Of a DNA stretch of 64,000 nt, positions 11,654 through 23,606 are shown piece by piece. Source of the DNA: Symsagittifera roscoffensis (Eukaryota; Xenacoelomorpha; Acoela; Convolutidae). Numbering within the stretch: position 1 is the stretch's first letter; every line of letters begins with the position of its first letter. A model generated the notes under the pieces. The model was not told the origin of the DNA. It was given only the letters and a program-made list of their open reading frames with translations, and made no database searches. The stretch is from NCBI RefSeq assembly GCF_963678635.1, contig NC_087068.1, forward strand, positions 7,559,027-7,623,026. The letters are read 5' to 3'. The position numbers and the translations under genes are program-made.

Positions 11654-13168
11654 GAGACGAGCATAGAATCTGAATCAGAGGCAACATTGCCCAACAAACT
11701 CAACGAATTGGAAAGTAAAAAAGGCTTCGCATCTTGTAGACGAGCTGCAACTCTGACCGATCTGCCTAATCTTGTTCTCCGAGGGATTTTGAATTACTTA
11801 TCGGCGTCTCTCGTCGATTTACTTAGCTTTTCAATGACTTGCAAACGTTTTGAGACCGAAACCAAAAACACACTTCTGCATTTAAGCATCAGAATCAATC
11901 CCGTTCAGAAACTGCAGAAGAATTTCACAGATCAATCTATTTTTGGCGTGGAGATATTGAGCTTCATTAGAATGAGGACACAATGGAAAGTATGGCGCTT
12001 GATCGTCGGCTTTGAGCAGGACAGTCACATTGGTCTTTCGAAGTTCATGAAAGGGATTTGTGACGGATCCGACTTTTTAAAACCCAGCTGCTCACTGTTG
12101 GTTTTTGATCGAGTAGACAGGCACAGTTCTGAACAAATTGTCAGCAAAATCATCAAATATGTTTGTAGCCCAACCACTAAGTTAGCATTCGAAAGAGTAG
12201 ACTCGGTTGATTTTGATTTCAACCACTTAAGCATTAATCTAAAGCATGTCTCACAGGTTAGATACACTAATTTTCGAAATCCAGCAACTGCGATTGCATA
12301 TAAAACCTGTCCTAATCTGGAGAAATTGACATTCGGAAGTAGAGACGGAATCCGAACTCAACAACATGCTGAGATACCTCGTCAAAATTGTCTCCGAGAG
12401 CTGAATTTGATAGGAAACTGGACGGATTATTGCTCCTTGCTCCCTTTAAATAACAAGCCAGGAGAGGAAATTATCTTCCCAGAGCTGAAGATTTTCACAG
12501 TGGAAAGATTTTCGTTGAGTTGTTATTTTACGAGTGTTCCTTGCCTACCCAAGTGGCCAGTTTTTCTGAAACATCACGCGCCGAAACTTAAGTTCTTAGC
12601 TCTTGATGACGAACTCTATACTGAGGAAACGGCCCATATAGACGTACTGCCAGACAGCTGCAGAACGTTACAGTTGTCTTTTGATGTGTTCAAGAAATGT
12701 TCTTTATCTCCGTTTTTGACCGAGTTGCTTATCTGGGAAGTTCCTTCGCCACGTTCTGCGAAGTGTCGCGAATCAATTGAATCAGTTATCAAAAATGTAG
12801 CTCCATTCCCAAACATTAAGCTTCTTATGGTAGGCATTGCTGCAGATTCTTCTGATAATCACGACAATACTATCCTGAAATTACTCGCAGGCTTGCCACA
12901 GGTGGAAATGTTTATTATACGCCTAATCTCGCGAGACTCAAAAATTAGCGATGAACATCCATTCAGAGCTGAAATTGACCCGACTCTGGATTGTTACGTC
13001 AACTGCAGAGCGTTCTACGTGATAAATGGTTTCGTTAAACTTGATGAAAAACTGGAGCCGAGGCTTCTCACGAGAGTGATTAAACTGGCGAAAAACTTCT
13101 TGTGGCGCTTTGGAGGAGATTTTCAAGCAGGTCACGAGGACTACGATCGATTGTCTTTCGTTTTGTGA
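11654..13168 (+). CDS. F-box protein
   Basis: A long frame ends at 13168. Its upstream part has no ATG, and a clean acceptor TTTTCAG ends at 11653 in phase, so I start the exon at 11654. A short upstream exon carrying the start codon is expected but was not found. The exon encodes about 504 residues. After an acidic leader, an F-box spans roughly the 33rd to 75th residue: LTDLPNLVLRGILNYLSASL, then DLLSFSMTCKRF. F-boxes bind Skp1 in SCF ubiquitin ligases and the C-terminal part selects substrates. Here that part (~400 residues) is an irregular leucine- and cysteine-containing sequence without a clear repeat, as in many lineage-expanded invertebrate F-box families. The frame is intact with no stops or shifts. 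A candidate polyadenylation signal lies at 13453. Specific orthology is unknown. Confidence 0.75.
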   Translation, partial: ETSIESESEATLPNKLNELESKKGFASCRRAATLTDLPNLVLRGILNYLSASLVDLLSFSMTCKRFETETKNTLLHLSIRINPVQKLQKNFTDQSIFGVEILSFIRMRTQWKVWRLIVGFEQDSHIGLSKFMKGICDGSDFLKPSCSLLVFDRVDRHSSEQIVSKIIKYVCSPTTKLAFERVDSVDFDFNHLSINLKHVSQVRYTNFRNPATAIAYKTCPNLEKLTFGSRDGIRTQQHAEIPRQNCLRELNLIGNWTDYCSLLPLNNKPGEEIIFPELKIFTVERFSLSCYFTSVPCLPKWPVFLKHHAPKLKFLALDDELYTEETAHIDVLPDSCRTLQLSFDVFKKCSLSPFLTELLIWEVPSPRSAKCRESIESVIKNVAPFPNIKLLMVGIAADSSDNHDNTILKLLAGLPQVEMFIIRLISRDSKISDEHPFRAEIDPTLDCYVNCRAFYVINGFVKLDEKLEPRLLTRVIKLAKNFLWRFGGDFQAGHEDYDRLSFVL

Positions 13169-13452
13169 GAAAGGCGCAAACTTTTACAGATGATGGTTAT
13201 ATCAAGCGCTTTATTTTAAGAGTTGAATTTGGAAAACAGCGCCAAAAATTGAAGATTTTCGAACGCTTTCATTTCGGCTTGCAAGTTTCAGTCAATTAAA
13301 AAGTGTTTTTGATTAAGCAAGATGTGAACAAAATTTGTTATAAGTTGAGATATTTTTTAGTTTGGATTTTTTTGGGTGACTCTGTGATCCGGATACTGTG
13401 GCAGCAATTAAAATATGAAATATCGATTTTCCATTTTTAGACAATTCAAATT

Positions 13453-13458
13453 AATAAA
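13453..13458 (+). terminator. Candidate polyadenylation signal AATAAA
   Basis: AATAAA about 285 bp after the F-box stop codon. It is plausible as the 3-prime end signal, although such hexamers are common in AT-rich DNA. Confidence 0.35.
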
Positions 13459-15351
13459 CTTTTAAATACTCGTTGCACGTAACACAATTTTGAAAATAAT
13501 TGTTGACATCGTTGAAAAATACTTCGTTTGCGATACTGCTGTACTGTGATCTTATACTCGAAAAAGGAATGGATGGTCTAATACCATTTACCATGAACAG
13601 TGTATTAACCTAACCCTTCACTAAGCAGCTTATAAAATTGGCCGGTTATTCAAGGGATGAAGTTCTTCCTTAGAGCAATATATCACAAAGTTTTTTCTAA
13701 CTAATCAGTTTAATATTCCGAATAGAGCGAACTGGATGAAAAACAAGTAAATATTCAGATAAGCATTCGGCAGTTGTTGCATCATGTGAGCTAAAGCGAG
13801 AGGGGGAAAGATACGTTGTCTATATTGGTAAAACCATGTTCGCAGAAGGAATTCAAATTCATTGGCTGGCAAAAAAAACTCAGCTTAAAAAATTCTTTAC
13901 CCAGGTTGATAGCGTTGCTATCAAACAATGACAGCGATTTTCCGTGATATGTTTGAATGTTTTGTTAGCTTATTATGATAATCGCGAACGCGCATAAGAG
14001 GGTCCTCCGCTTATTTTTTTTTCTGATTACCGTTAACTAGAAAGACATGTTAAAATTCAGGCATATTAGCCTTTCAGCTTTACTAACCTAAAACTGTTTA
14101 TGTTGCTCATTGAATTATGCCATAAATTGTATGTTGTAAGTTTTTGTGATATTTCCAGACGCTCATCTTTTTTCAATATTGTTCATATGCTATTAAAAAT
14201 ATCTTTTATAGTACGCAACATTTAAAAATGAAACATTATTGAGTTATGTAATAAAATTAATGATGATTGTTTGATTTTTAGCCTGGAAAGAAGTTAAAAG
14301 TTTTGTTTGTATCTTTGTTAGTTTGATAGATGATAGAACAAGGAACAACTTTTGATAAATTCCTTTTCGAAGTAAAAAAAAGGAAAATTGTCCAATTGTT
14401 CGAAAATTTTTTCTGAAACATTTTTCTAGATTTCATTTCACCACACGATATGTTAAGTACAAGTGATATTTTTTCGTCTGATAAGTGGTAACTTCTTTAA
14501 AAAAAAATTCTTGCCTCCGTTTTATTCGCCACTTACGCTTGATAAGAATTTTTCGTTTGTTACGCTTTAAAGTAAGGAATCATTTTAGGCTCTAATTATC
14601 CCAAATTAGCAATTTTCAAATCCCCATAGCCTTACAAAAAAGTTGCAGGTAAAAAACTTTTTGTGATATTAGTTTTTAAACATCAACAGCTTTCAGGTGA
14701 TACAAAAAATCTTGAAAAAAAGCTAATTGAAGTTCGAAACTTCTGTGCAAAAAAAAACAAACCAAAAAAGAGCACAAAAATTTCGTTCGTCACTTATTTT
14801 GAAAGACGGAACGATAAGTCGAAAATTGAAGATTGGATATGCCTGGGTGATATTTTACTCTGACTAATTTTACAGGGGAAATGATAGCTTGCAATGATCG
14901 ATCTCAAAATCATCAGATACCAAATAGAGTGCTTGCACTAATTTAAATTCGATTCAAAGCTTACCGATTGAAACTTAATATTTAAATGGGTCTAGGACAA
15001 CAAGCCAACGGGACTTAAAGCCGAAGAGACTTCAGGCCGAAATTTAAACTTTACATACACCTCAAATCAATATTTTTTATCTTAAAAACGTTGCTTTCAA
15101 AAACTTTAGGCAAGTTTAGACCAGAATAAGCGTTATTCATGACAATAAATTACTTAGGATTGGAGTTTGTTAATGAAATCAGCCGTTTTTTGAAATGCAT
15201 AAATTATAAACAAGAAAATTGCCTTCAACCGTGCTTTATTTTTCAACTTTCCTAAACATCATTTGGAGGCTTAAATTTCATGAAAACGCCAATAACTACC
15301 GAAAAAAGATAATATAATTGAGTAATTCATCAAAAACTTTGTCAAATTCAT
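13459..15351. other. AT-rich intergenic stretch before the first tandem array
   Basis: One 66-codon frame near 14663 is lysine-rich, low in complexity and lacks an ATG-supported start; I do not accept it. No RNA gene recognised. Confidence 0.45.
15003..15048 (-). repeat. Inverted fragment of the 550-bp repeat
   Basis: 'aagccaacgggact' followed by 'gacttcaggccgaaattt' resembles the reverse complement of the beginning of the repeat unit ('cagcttgaagtc' ... 'agtcccgtcggctt'). It lies about 300 bp outside the array edge and also shows an internal 15-bp near-duplication. Confidence 0.5.
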
Positions 15352-18300
15352 CATATTTCACGACTTGATTGGAAAATTTTCAGCTTGAAGTCCCTAATTT
15401 TACAATTCGGAAAGAAAGTCTCGTCGGCTTGATGTCCGACACCCCATTTCAATACGCGACTGATGCGTTGCGACAAATCCTGCACTCATAGAGGTTGAAA
15501 ATTGAATTGAGGCAAAACACTTAGTTATGAGAAATCGACTAATTAGTCAGAATAAATTGTTTTTAGCTTCATTTGAAAACTATTCGAGACCAAATGAGGG
15601 GCAATCGGAGTGTTCAGGGCTTTAATATGATATACGAGCAGCCTCGTTAGCTATAGGGCTATCGTGACTCAATCTGAGCGTGTGTTCTTCTGCTAAATGC
15701 TTCTGCAAACAAGTTTTTAGGTTAGTCGCTACATGAAAAGACGTTTAGCGTTATTTTGTGTGGTACTGCGGTTTCAGTAACCTTGAGCGACAACATAGTT
15801 ATTACTGCAGTTGCAGTAAACGTATTTATTGATGTCATGTAAATATGCTAATGATATTATTACGTATGTGTGGCCAAGGTCAACGGTGGTGTTAAGATGT
15901 TATTTTTATACACGACTTGATTGGAAAATTTTCAGCTTGAAGTTCCTAGTTTTACAATTCGGATAGAAAGTCCCGTCGGCTTGATGTCCGGCACCCCATT
16001 TCAATACGCGACTGATGCGTTGCGACTTATCCTGCACTCATAGAGGTTGAAAATTGAATTGAGGCAAAACACTTAGTCATGAGAAAACGACTAATTAACC
16101 AGAAAAAATTATTTTAGCTTCATCTAAAAACTATTCGAGAGCAAATGAGGGGCAATCGAAAAGTTCTGGGCTTTGATATGATATACGAGCAGCCTCTTTA
16201 GCTATAGGGCTATCGTGACTCAATCTGAGCGTGTGTTTTTCTGCTAAATGCTTCTGCAAACAAGTTTTTAGGTTAGTCGCTACGTGAAAAGACGTTTAGC
16301 GTTATTGTGTGTGGTACTGCGGTTGCAATAATCTTGAGTGACAACACAGTTATTACTGCAGTTGCAGTAAACGTATTTTTTGACATTATGTAATTATGCT
16401 AATGATTTTATTACGTATGTGTGGCCAAGGTCAACGGTGGTGTTTAGATGTTATTTTTATGCACGACTTGAGTAAAAAATTTTCAGCTTGAAGTCCCTAA
16501 CTTTACAATATCGGATAGAAAGTCCAGTCGGCTTGATGTCCGGAACCCCATTTCAATAGGCGACTGATGCGTTGCGACTTATCCTGCACTCATAAAGGTT
16601 GAAAATTGTCTTGAGGCAAAACACTTAGTCATGAGAAATCGACTAATTAGTCAGAATAAATTGTTTTATCTTCATTTGAAAATTATTCGAGACCAAATGA
16701 GGGGTAAGTGGAATGTTTGGCACTTTGATATGATATAAGAGCAGCCTCGTTAGCTATAGAGCTATCGTGACTCAATCTGAGCGTGTGTTTTTCTGCTAAA
16801 TGCTTCTGCAAACAAGTGTTTAGGTTAGTCGCTACGTGAAAAGACGTTTAGCGTTTTTGTGTGTGGTACTGCGGTTGCAGTAACCTTGAGTGACAACATA
16901 GTTATTACTGCAGTTGCAGTAAACGTATTTTTTGATATTATGTAACTATGCTAATGATTTAGATACGTATGTGTTGCCAAGGTCAACGGTGGTGTTTAGA
17001 TGTTATTTTTATGCACGACTTGAGTAGAAAATTTTGAGCTTGAAGTCCCTAAATTTACAATTCGGATAGAAAGTCCCGTCGGCTTGATGTCCGGCACCCC
17101 ATTTCAATACGCGACTGATGCGTTGCGACTTATACTGCACTCATAAAAGTTGAAAACTGACTTGAGGCAAAACACTTAGTCATGAGAAACCGACTAATTA
17201 GTCAGAATATATTGTTTTAGCTTCATGTGAAAACTATTCGAGACCAAATGAGGGGCAATCGGAATGTTCAGGGCTTTGATATGATATACGAGCAGCCTCG
17301 TTAGCTATAGAGCTATCCTGACTCAATCTAAGCGTGTGTTCTTCTGCTAAATGCTTCTGCAAATAAGTTTTTAGGTTAGTCGCTACATAAAAAGACGTTT
17401 AGCGTTATTGTGTGTGGTACTGCGGTTGCAATAACCTTGAGTGACAACATAGTTTTTACTGCAGTTGCAGTTAACGTATTTTTTGATATTATGTAATTAT
17501 GCTAATGATTTTATTACGTATGTGTGGCCAAGGTCAACGGTGGCGTTTAGATGTTATTTTAATACACGATTTGAAAAGAAAATTTTCAGCTTGAAGTCCC
17601 TAACATTACAATTCGGATAGAAAGTCCCGTCGGCTTGATGTCCGGCACGCAATTTCCATACGCGACTGATGCGTTGCGACTTATACAGCACTCATAAAAG
17701 TTGAAAATTGACTTGAGGCAAAACACTTAGTCATTAGAAATCGACTAATTAGTCAGAACAAATTGTTTTAGCTTCATGAGAAAACTATTTGAGACCAAAT
17801 GAGGGGCAATTGAAAAGTTCAGGGCTTTGATATGATATACGAGCAGCCTTGATAGCTAAAAGGCTATCGTGACCCAATCTGATCGTGTGTTCTTCTGCTA
17901 AATGCTTCTGCAAACATTTTTTAGGTTAGTCGCTACAAGAAAAGACGTTTAGCGTTTTTTTGTGTGGTACTGCGGTTGCAGTAACCTTGAGTGACAACAT
18001 AGTTATTACTGCAGTTGCAGTAGACCTTGTTACAGTTCAATGCTAACATGACGGAAGAACAACAAAATATACTGACGTCTCGGAAAATGCAATCGCTGCG
18101 GAAAAACATTTACAGAAGGACATCTAAAAAATTGCCCGCAATGGGCAAACAATGCAAAAACTGTAATAAACCAAATCATTTCGCACGTACGTGCAGATCG
18201 CAGCAAGTGAATGAGATAGCTGAAAGGACTGAGAGTTCGGAAGAAGAGTTTAACCTAGTACAGATATTTGACTCTTGTGACGAATCCGAGGTATTTTCAA

Positions 18301-19956
18301 TCGAATCAAAAGTAACCAAATTGAGAGCATAAACAGTTGCATACAAGGACGACAGGGAAAATGTGACGATATTTCCACTAAAGAATCTAATGTTCAACAA
18401 ATCGACATACGTAGAGACCCAAAGTCAGAGCGTATGAAGTCACTAAAGGCATTGGTGGATACAGGAAGTCCAAAAAAGTTCTTAAACTGGCCCACCGCAA
18501 AATTAGTTTTGGAATCATCAAATCAAGTAAAGTTTACACCAGCAGAACGTCTTAACTTGCCGTCGCAGTTTGTGGATTATAATAAATAACCTATCGTGAT
18601 ACTTGGTGCTCTGAAGGCAACATTAAATTCGATGGGTTGGGAAGTTAAAGAAGCAACATGTCTAATTACTGATCGACGTACAAGGTGTATTCTGGCGCTC
18701 GATTTACAAAAAAAAGTGGAGATAAGTACTACTCAAAAGCCATATTTCACGACTTGATTGGAAAATTTTCAGCTTGAAGTCCCTAACTTTACAATTCGGA
18801 TAGAAAGTCCCGTCGGCTTGATGTCCGGCACTCCATTTCAATACGCGACTGATGCGTTGCGACTTATCCTGCACTCATAAAAGTTGAAAACTGACTTGAG
18901 GCAAAACACTTAGTCATGAGAAATCGACTAATTAGTCAGAATAAATTGTTTTAGCTTCATGTGAAAACTATTCAAGACCAAAGGATGGGCACTCGGAATG
19001 TTCAGGGCTTTGATATGATATACGAGCAGCCTTGATAGCTATAGGGCTATCGTGACCCACTCTGAGCGTGTGTTCTTCTGCTAAATGCTTCTGCAAATAG
19101 GTTTTTAGGTTAGTCGCTACATGAAAAGACGTTTAGCGTTATTGTGTGTGGTACTGCGGTTGCAGTAACCTTGAGTGACAACATAGTTATTACTGCAGTT
19201 GCAGTAAACGTATTTTTTGATGTTATGTAATTATGCTGATGATTTTATTACGTATGTGTGGCCAAGGTCAACGGTGGTGTTTAGATGTTTTTTTATACAC
19301 GACCTTGATAGCTATAGGGCTATCGTGACCCACTCTGAGCGTGTGTTCTTCTGCTAAATGCTTCTGCAAATAAGTTTTTAGGTTAGTCGCTACATGAAAA
19401 GACGTTTAGCGTTATTGTGTGTGGTACTGAGGTTGCAGTAACCTTGAGTGACAACATAGTTATTACTGCAGTTGCAGTAAACGTATTTTTTGATGTTATG
19501 TAATTATGCTGATGATTTTATTACGTATGTGTGGCCAAGGTCAACGGTGGTGTTTAGATGTTTTTTTATACACGACTTGAGTAGAAAATTTTCAGCTTGA
19601 AGTCCCTAATTTTACATTTCGGATAAAAAATCCCGTCGGATTGATGTCCGGAACCCCATTTCAATAGGCGACTGATGCGTTGCGACTTATCCTGCACTCA
19701 TAAAGGTTGAAAATTGTCTTGAGGCAAAACACTTAGTCATGAGAAATCGACTAATTAGTCAGAATAAATTGTTTTAACTTCATTTGAAAATTATTCGAGA
19801 CCAAATGAGGGGTAAGTGGAATATTCGGTGCTTTGATATGATATACGAGCAGCCTTGTTAGCTATTGGGCTATCTTGACCCAATCTGAGCGTGTGTTTTT
19901 CTGCTAAATGCTTCTGCAAACAAGTTTTTAGGTTAGTCGCTACATAAAAAGACGTT
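15352..19956 (+). repeat. Tandem array with a ~550-bp period
   Basis: The landmark 'acgacttgattgg' or a variant starts units near 15359, 15912, 16462, 17014, 17566, 18748 and 19573, giving periods of 550-553 bp. The copies differ by scattered substitutions. The fifth copy is cut at 18022 by a retroelement fragment. The array restarts at 18741 with the same 'catatttcacgacttg' edge seen at its left end. A copy beginning at about 19300 lacks its first ~280 bp. The last copy is truncated at 19956, where the large satellite begins. Each unit contains several short palindromes, such as GACTAATTAGTC and TTACTGCAGTTGCAGTAA. No open frame is conserved. Confidence 0.93.
18023..18740 (+). pseudogene. 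Decayed gag-protease fragment of a second retroelement
   Basis: This stretch interrupts the 550-bp array. From the ATG at 18049 a frame encodes a basic region and a CCHC zinc knuckle (CKNCNKPNHFARTC, CX2CX4HX4C), then acidic sequence, ending with TAA at 18330-18332. A different frame (+2) then carries a retropepsin: ALVDTGSP with the catalytic DTG at about 18458, followed by a downstream segment RCILALDL typical of the C-terminal part of the fold. An in-frame TAA near 18587 breaks the protease. The arrangement (knuckle then protease) is the normal Gag-Pol order. It is a different family from the intact element in this window, whose protease motif reads LLDTGAVLSVIP. Reverse transcriptase is absent. 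The change of frame could be a former programmed frameshift or decay. Confidence 0.8.
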
Positions 19957-22900
19957 AATGTTTCGACTCGACTATTGTTTTTCGGTTCTCTTAGCCTTCC
20001 CTTTTCGTCTAGAGCAGCGTAAAATTGCCTTATTCAACCTTTGCTTCCCTTTGGTAGGGGTATTAGGGCTTTGCGAAAAAAAAAATCATAAAACGTGAAG
20101 GGTCTACCTTCCCGAATTAGTGAATTTGCTAAAACAATCTTAAAAAATTTTCACGTTTTTTTTTAAACAGTTGATGTTTTATTAGTAAGCTCAGCTAATT
20201 GCTGATCTAATGGTACCAATATCAACTGGATTTGTCCAGTAGTTCCAAAGTTATTATTCAAAACGTCTTTTTTCTGAAGTCAAAAATTTCTCTCTTATAG
20301 GTTCCGCCTAACTTTTTTTCGCAATTCTGTTCTTTTCGACCTAAAAATTATTGATCCGAGCTCAAAAAGTTTATACTCTTCTAGTTCAATGCAAAAAACC
20401 CGATCTAAAACGCTCTAGCTGAAAAAGTTTGCGAAAAACTATGCTATTTGAACCCCTCCGGATTGAGGAATCCACTAAATCAAACACGTTAAGTTCAATT
20501 TCTCTGTCTTCTGAACTAAACTCAACCGTTTGTACCTATTATACCAATACAGTTACGATGTAACTCACTAATTTAGCGTTTTTACGTTTCAAAAAAAATC
20601 GATATCTCAAAAATCGCGATTTGTCGGGGGATCAAAAGATCGCTATTTTGACCCTAAAAACCGGTCCGCTTACTGTGTTTTTGACCGAAAAACGATATAG
20701 GAGTATTAATTTAGGCTGTATAAATAATAATACTAGTCATACTATACGCCTCCGCGCCTCCGGGTTTGTTCAATCTCCGAGTTAAGGTGCTTAACTCCCC
20801 ACAGAGTAATATCTTACTTTTTGTACCAAAAAGGATACAAAACTTTTAACGATACCCAACAGTTAATTTTTGTTGTCCTTGAGCCCTTTCTTGTCGCTCC
20901 TTGGACTGCATGCCGGAACAATCTTCTTCACTAATCCTGAGACTCTTCCGGATTGAGCGCAAAGTAGCATTAACGTGCTTAAATACTCAAATAACCCTAC
21001 AGTACAAGCACCACAAACGGGCCACACAATTAATCGTAACGATCCTGACTGATATAAATGCCTGTAACAACAATATATCTATCAACAACAAACGGGAGGG
21101 TTGGATCACATCTCGTCTGGGAGGATGATTTCTACTAATTTTAAACTTTTTCACTGTTTTTAGTTTTTTCGGTTATTATTTTATGTTTTTTGTTTTTCTT
21201 AGATACTATACTACTTTTTGTTTGGTTTCTTGTATATTTTTAAGTGTTTTTGGTCACGTACCACTCAGGAAATGACGGGACCGCGAATCCCCTCACCCTT
21301 CCAGTTTCGTGAATTTTCGGTCTTAACTAGGTTAAAAAGCTATTCACGGGAATCCGTAAGGCTTCCGCGTTCCGAACTACCCTTCCACCCCGGCGGTTAA
21401 GGCCTTATTAAGGGCGTCTTTATGAGCATCCGCTCGGCGCGGAGTGCTCGTTAACGGTTCTGCGGATCCTGATGTTGAAAAGAAATAACACCCAGGAGCG
21501 CCATAAAAACATCTATGTAACATTCGCCCGGAAGTACATATCGACGGAAAATAAAGCTAACTTCTAAAACGACTGGCTAGCGTCTAAACACAGCTCTACA
21601 TACTTTTCACCGTCTCTGCCAAAGTCAATTCTTTTGGTGGTTTTCCTAGCATCGGGTCGTCAAAAAACGTTGCTGCTTTCGGCTTCGGTCAAAACACTCA
21701 AATTAACTTAATAACATGCAAGAATAGTGAGCTCTTGGCTGGGTCTCAGTATCCCCAGACCACGAGGTCACTCCTAAAAACAGGTCTACTACTAATTATT
21801 ATATTACAATTGTTTTTGTTGGGTAGATAAAAATCATCATCTCCATCGAAGATGGATCAACCCTGTCCCTCAACTCCCAGCTTCTCATTATCTGAAAATG
21901 AATCCGGATGTTAATTAAACTCAATTCAGGACATATCCAGGAAGCTAAAATTGGTATAAAAGAGTTTGAGTTCTCCGCCCGAGACCCCTCAGGATTCTGG
22001 AATCCGGGGAAATAACGCTCTTATTTCCTTCCGAAAGGCTGGACACACACTGTCCCAACACCCTTCACCGTTTGCGTGAATTGCTCTGTAAGATTGTAGC
22101 GACACAATCGTTACAACTCGGAGCGGCTTCGGACAATTCCCAGTTGTATCTCGTTATTTTCTCGTGGTTAGTTCTATCGCAACTATTGTTGTTGTTGTGT
22201 TTCTTTTTCGTTTTTCTTTCAAAATGACCGTTTCGACGTTTCTCAGAAGTGTGACGTCATCTTTCGAAATTTTAAAAATTAAAAATTCCAGAATCTTCTG
22301 ACCTTCACGATTCATCTAATCGTTTTACTAACGTCGCTACTCTGTTAAAACCGTTAATCTTTTAGGTCAGCTGCTACGAATTTGAATCTGCATTTTTGTC
22401 CATTCTGGTCGAATGTCGCATGAGGTAGAAAAACACAAGAAATAGTGTCCCTGACTCTTGAGCCACTGGTTATAAGGCCTATTTCTCTTAGCCTCAAATG
22501 TGACTTAAGTAAGCGAATGTTACATGTATGAGATTCATCACAAGTAGTGCGATGCAACGCTTCATCTCTCTTTGTTAATTTTCTAAAGTTGAAGGTAACT
22601 CAGTTCCAAGAATCTGGATTTTTATCGCAAACTTAATAGTGCACTGCAAATTCCTTTTTTCAAGCGCAAGTGGACTATAATTCTTGGACCGACATCTAGC
22701 GACAATAAACTTGTTGTCTGGACGCCCTGAGTTTCTGAGTGTTCTAAGAAAATTTGTTTAAAACTCTCAGTAATTTGTGGTTAAGTTTAAAAAATTGTTG
22801 AATAATAATTGTTACATGATTTAAGTAAGCGGGAGTAATTTTTGTAAGCGGCGTTAAATTTTTGCTTTGATTTTGCCCAGTTTCACATTGCTCTTTAATT

Positions 22901-22968
22901 TAAAAAGAGTAAATTAAACTGGAAATTTTTGAATGATGATTGACAAATTATTTTTTTTAAAGAGTAAA

Positions 22969-23080
22969 ATGACTTCATTTCGCGTGCCACAAAGCAAATA
23001 TCGGCACGTATTTTCACCAAGTCTTAAACGAGAGCTATGTTACCAGGACTTCAGATACTCATCAGGCCCTTTGACAATCC
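22969..23080 (+). pseudogene. Coronin N-terminal fragment, unit 1
   Basis: ATG at 22969 opens MTSFRVPQSKYRHVFSPS, which matches the very N-terminus of coronin. Coronins are actin-binding seven-bladed beta-propeller proteins of the WD40 type that regulate Arp2/3; their first strand carries an S-K-(Y/F)-R-H-V-(F/Y) signature followed by C-Y. In this copy a one-base deletion near 23062 destroys the frame after RYSSG, so the reading runs on into antisense gag. Confidence 0.75.
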
Positions 23081-23081
23081 G

Positions 23082-23606
23082 CTATGTGCTGCCAACCCAA
23101 AAAAGTAGAAAGATGTTTCCCAAAGTGTTCTTCACTCTTTCTGAAAACGATGAGGACGTTGCCGGTTTTTCCGTCATGCCAACCATCATGGTGTTGTCTG
23201 TGGGTGATCTTGTAGTCGCCACATTTTCGGTAGAGATGTCGGACAGTTCCGACATCTCTTCTCGGTCCAGGGTCCCGGTGGAAGTGGCAAAATCTCGGGC
23301 TTGTTCTACCGGAGTAGATTCACTTGCCAATCTTCTGTTTCATCTCCCTTCCGGATCATGTCCCTCCCGGTCCTCATCCATGGCAGGGTCTAAATGGACC
23401 TCTACTTCTAACCTTGCCTTTTGTCCTTCTGATTACTTTTGACTCCTGGTTTCAACCATTATGCCTGAAACTTTCCTCCCTTTGTCGGTCCGGGTTCGTG
23501 TGATCCTTTCCACAAAATGGTCATTCATTGCTTTTCTCTGTTTCTCTGGTACAAACTTCCTGGAGCTATCACATAGTTTAGGTATCCTTGACTTGTCTAG
23601 ACTCAT
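23082..23606 (-). pseudogene. gag N-terminal fragment, unit 1
   Basis: Read from the ATG at 23606 downward, the frame gives MSLDKSRIPKLCDSSRK, then GIMVETRSQK and a TAA, continues in the same frame to a TGA, then ASESTP and SSSFSERVKNTLGNIF. The intact polyprotein of this window has SRVPVLEKRSS, NMVSTRSTAEN, MATESTP and TSFTEKLGIMFGI in the same order and similar spacing over its first ~140 residues. Thus this is the N-terminal (matrix-like) part of a related Gag. Homology stops at about LGNIF, beyond which the frame runs into the coronin junction. Two internal stops make it non-functional as Gag. Confidence 0.8.

Noticed and set aside
15352-19956. CRISPR-like repeat array
   Set aside because: Units of 550 bp without short repeat/spacer alternation, in eukaryotic DNA.
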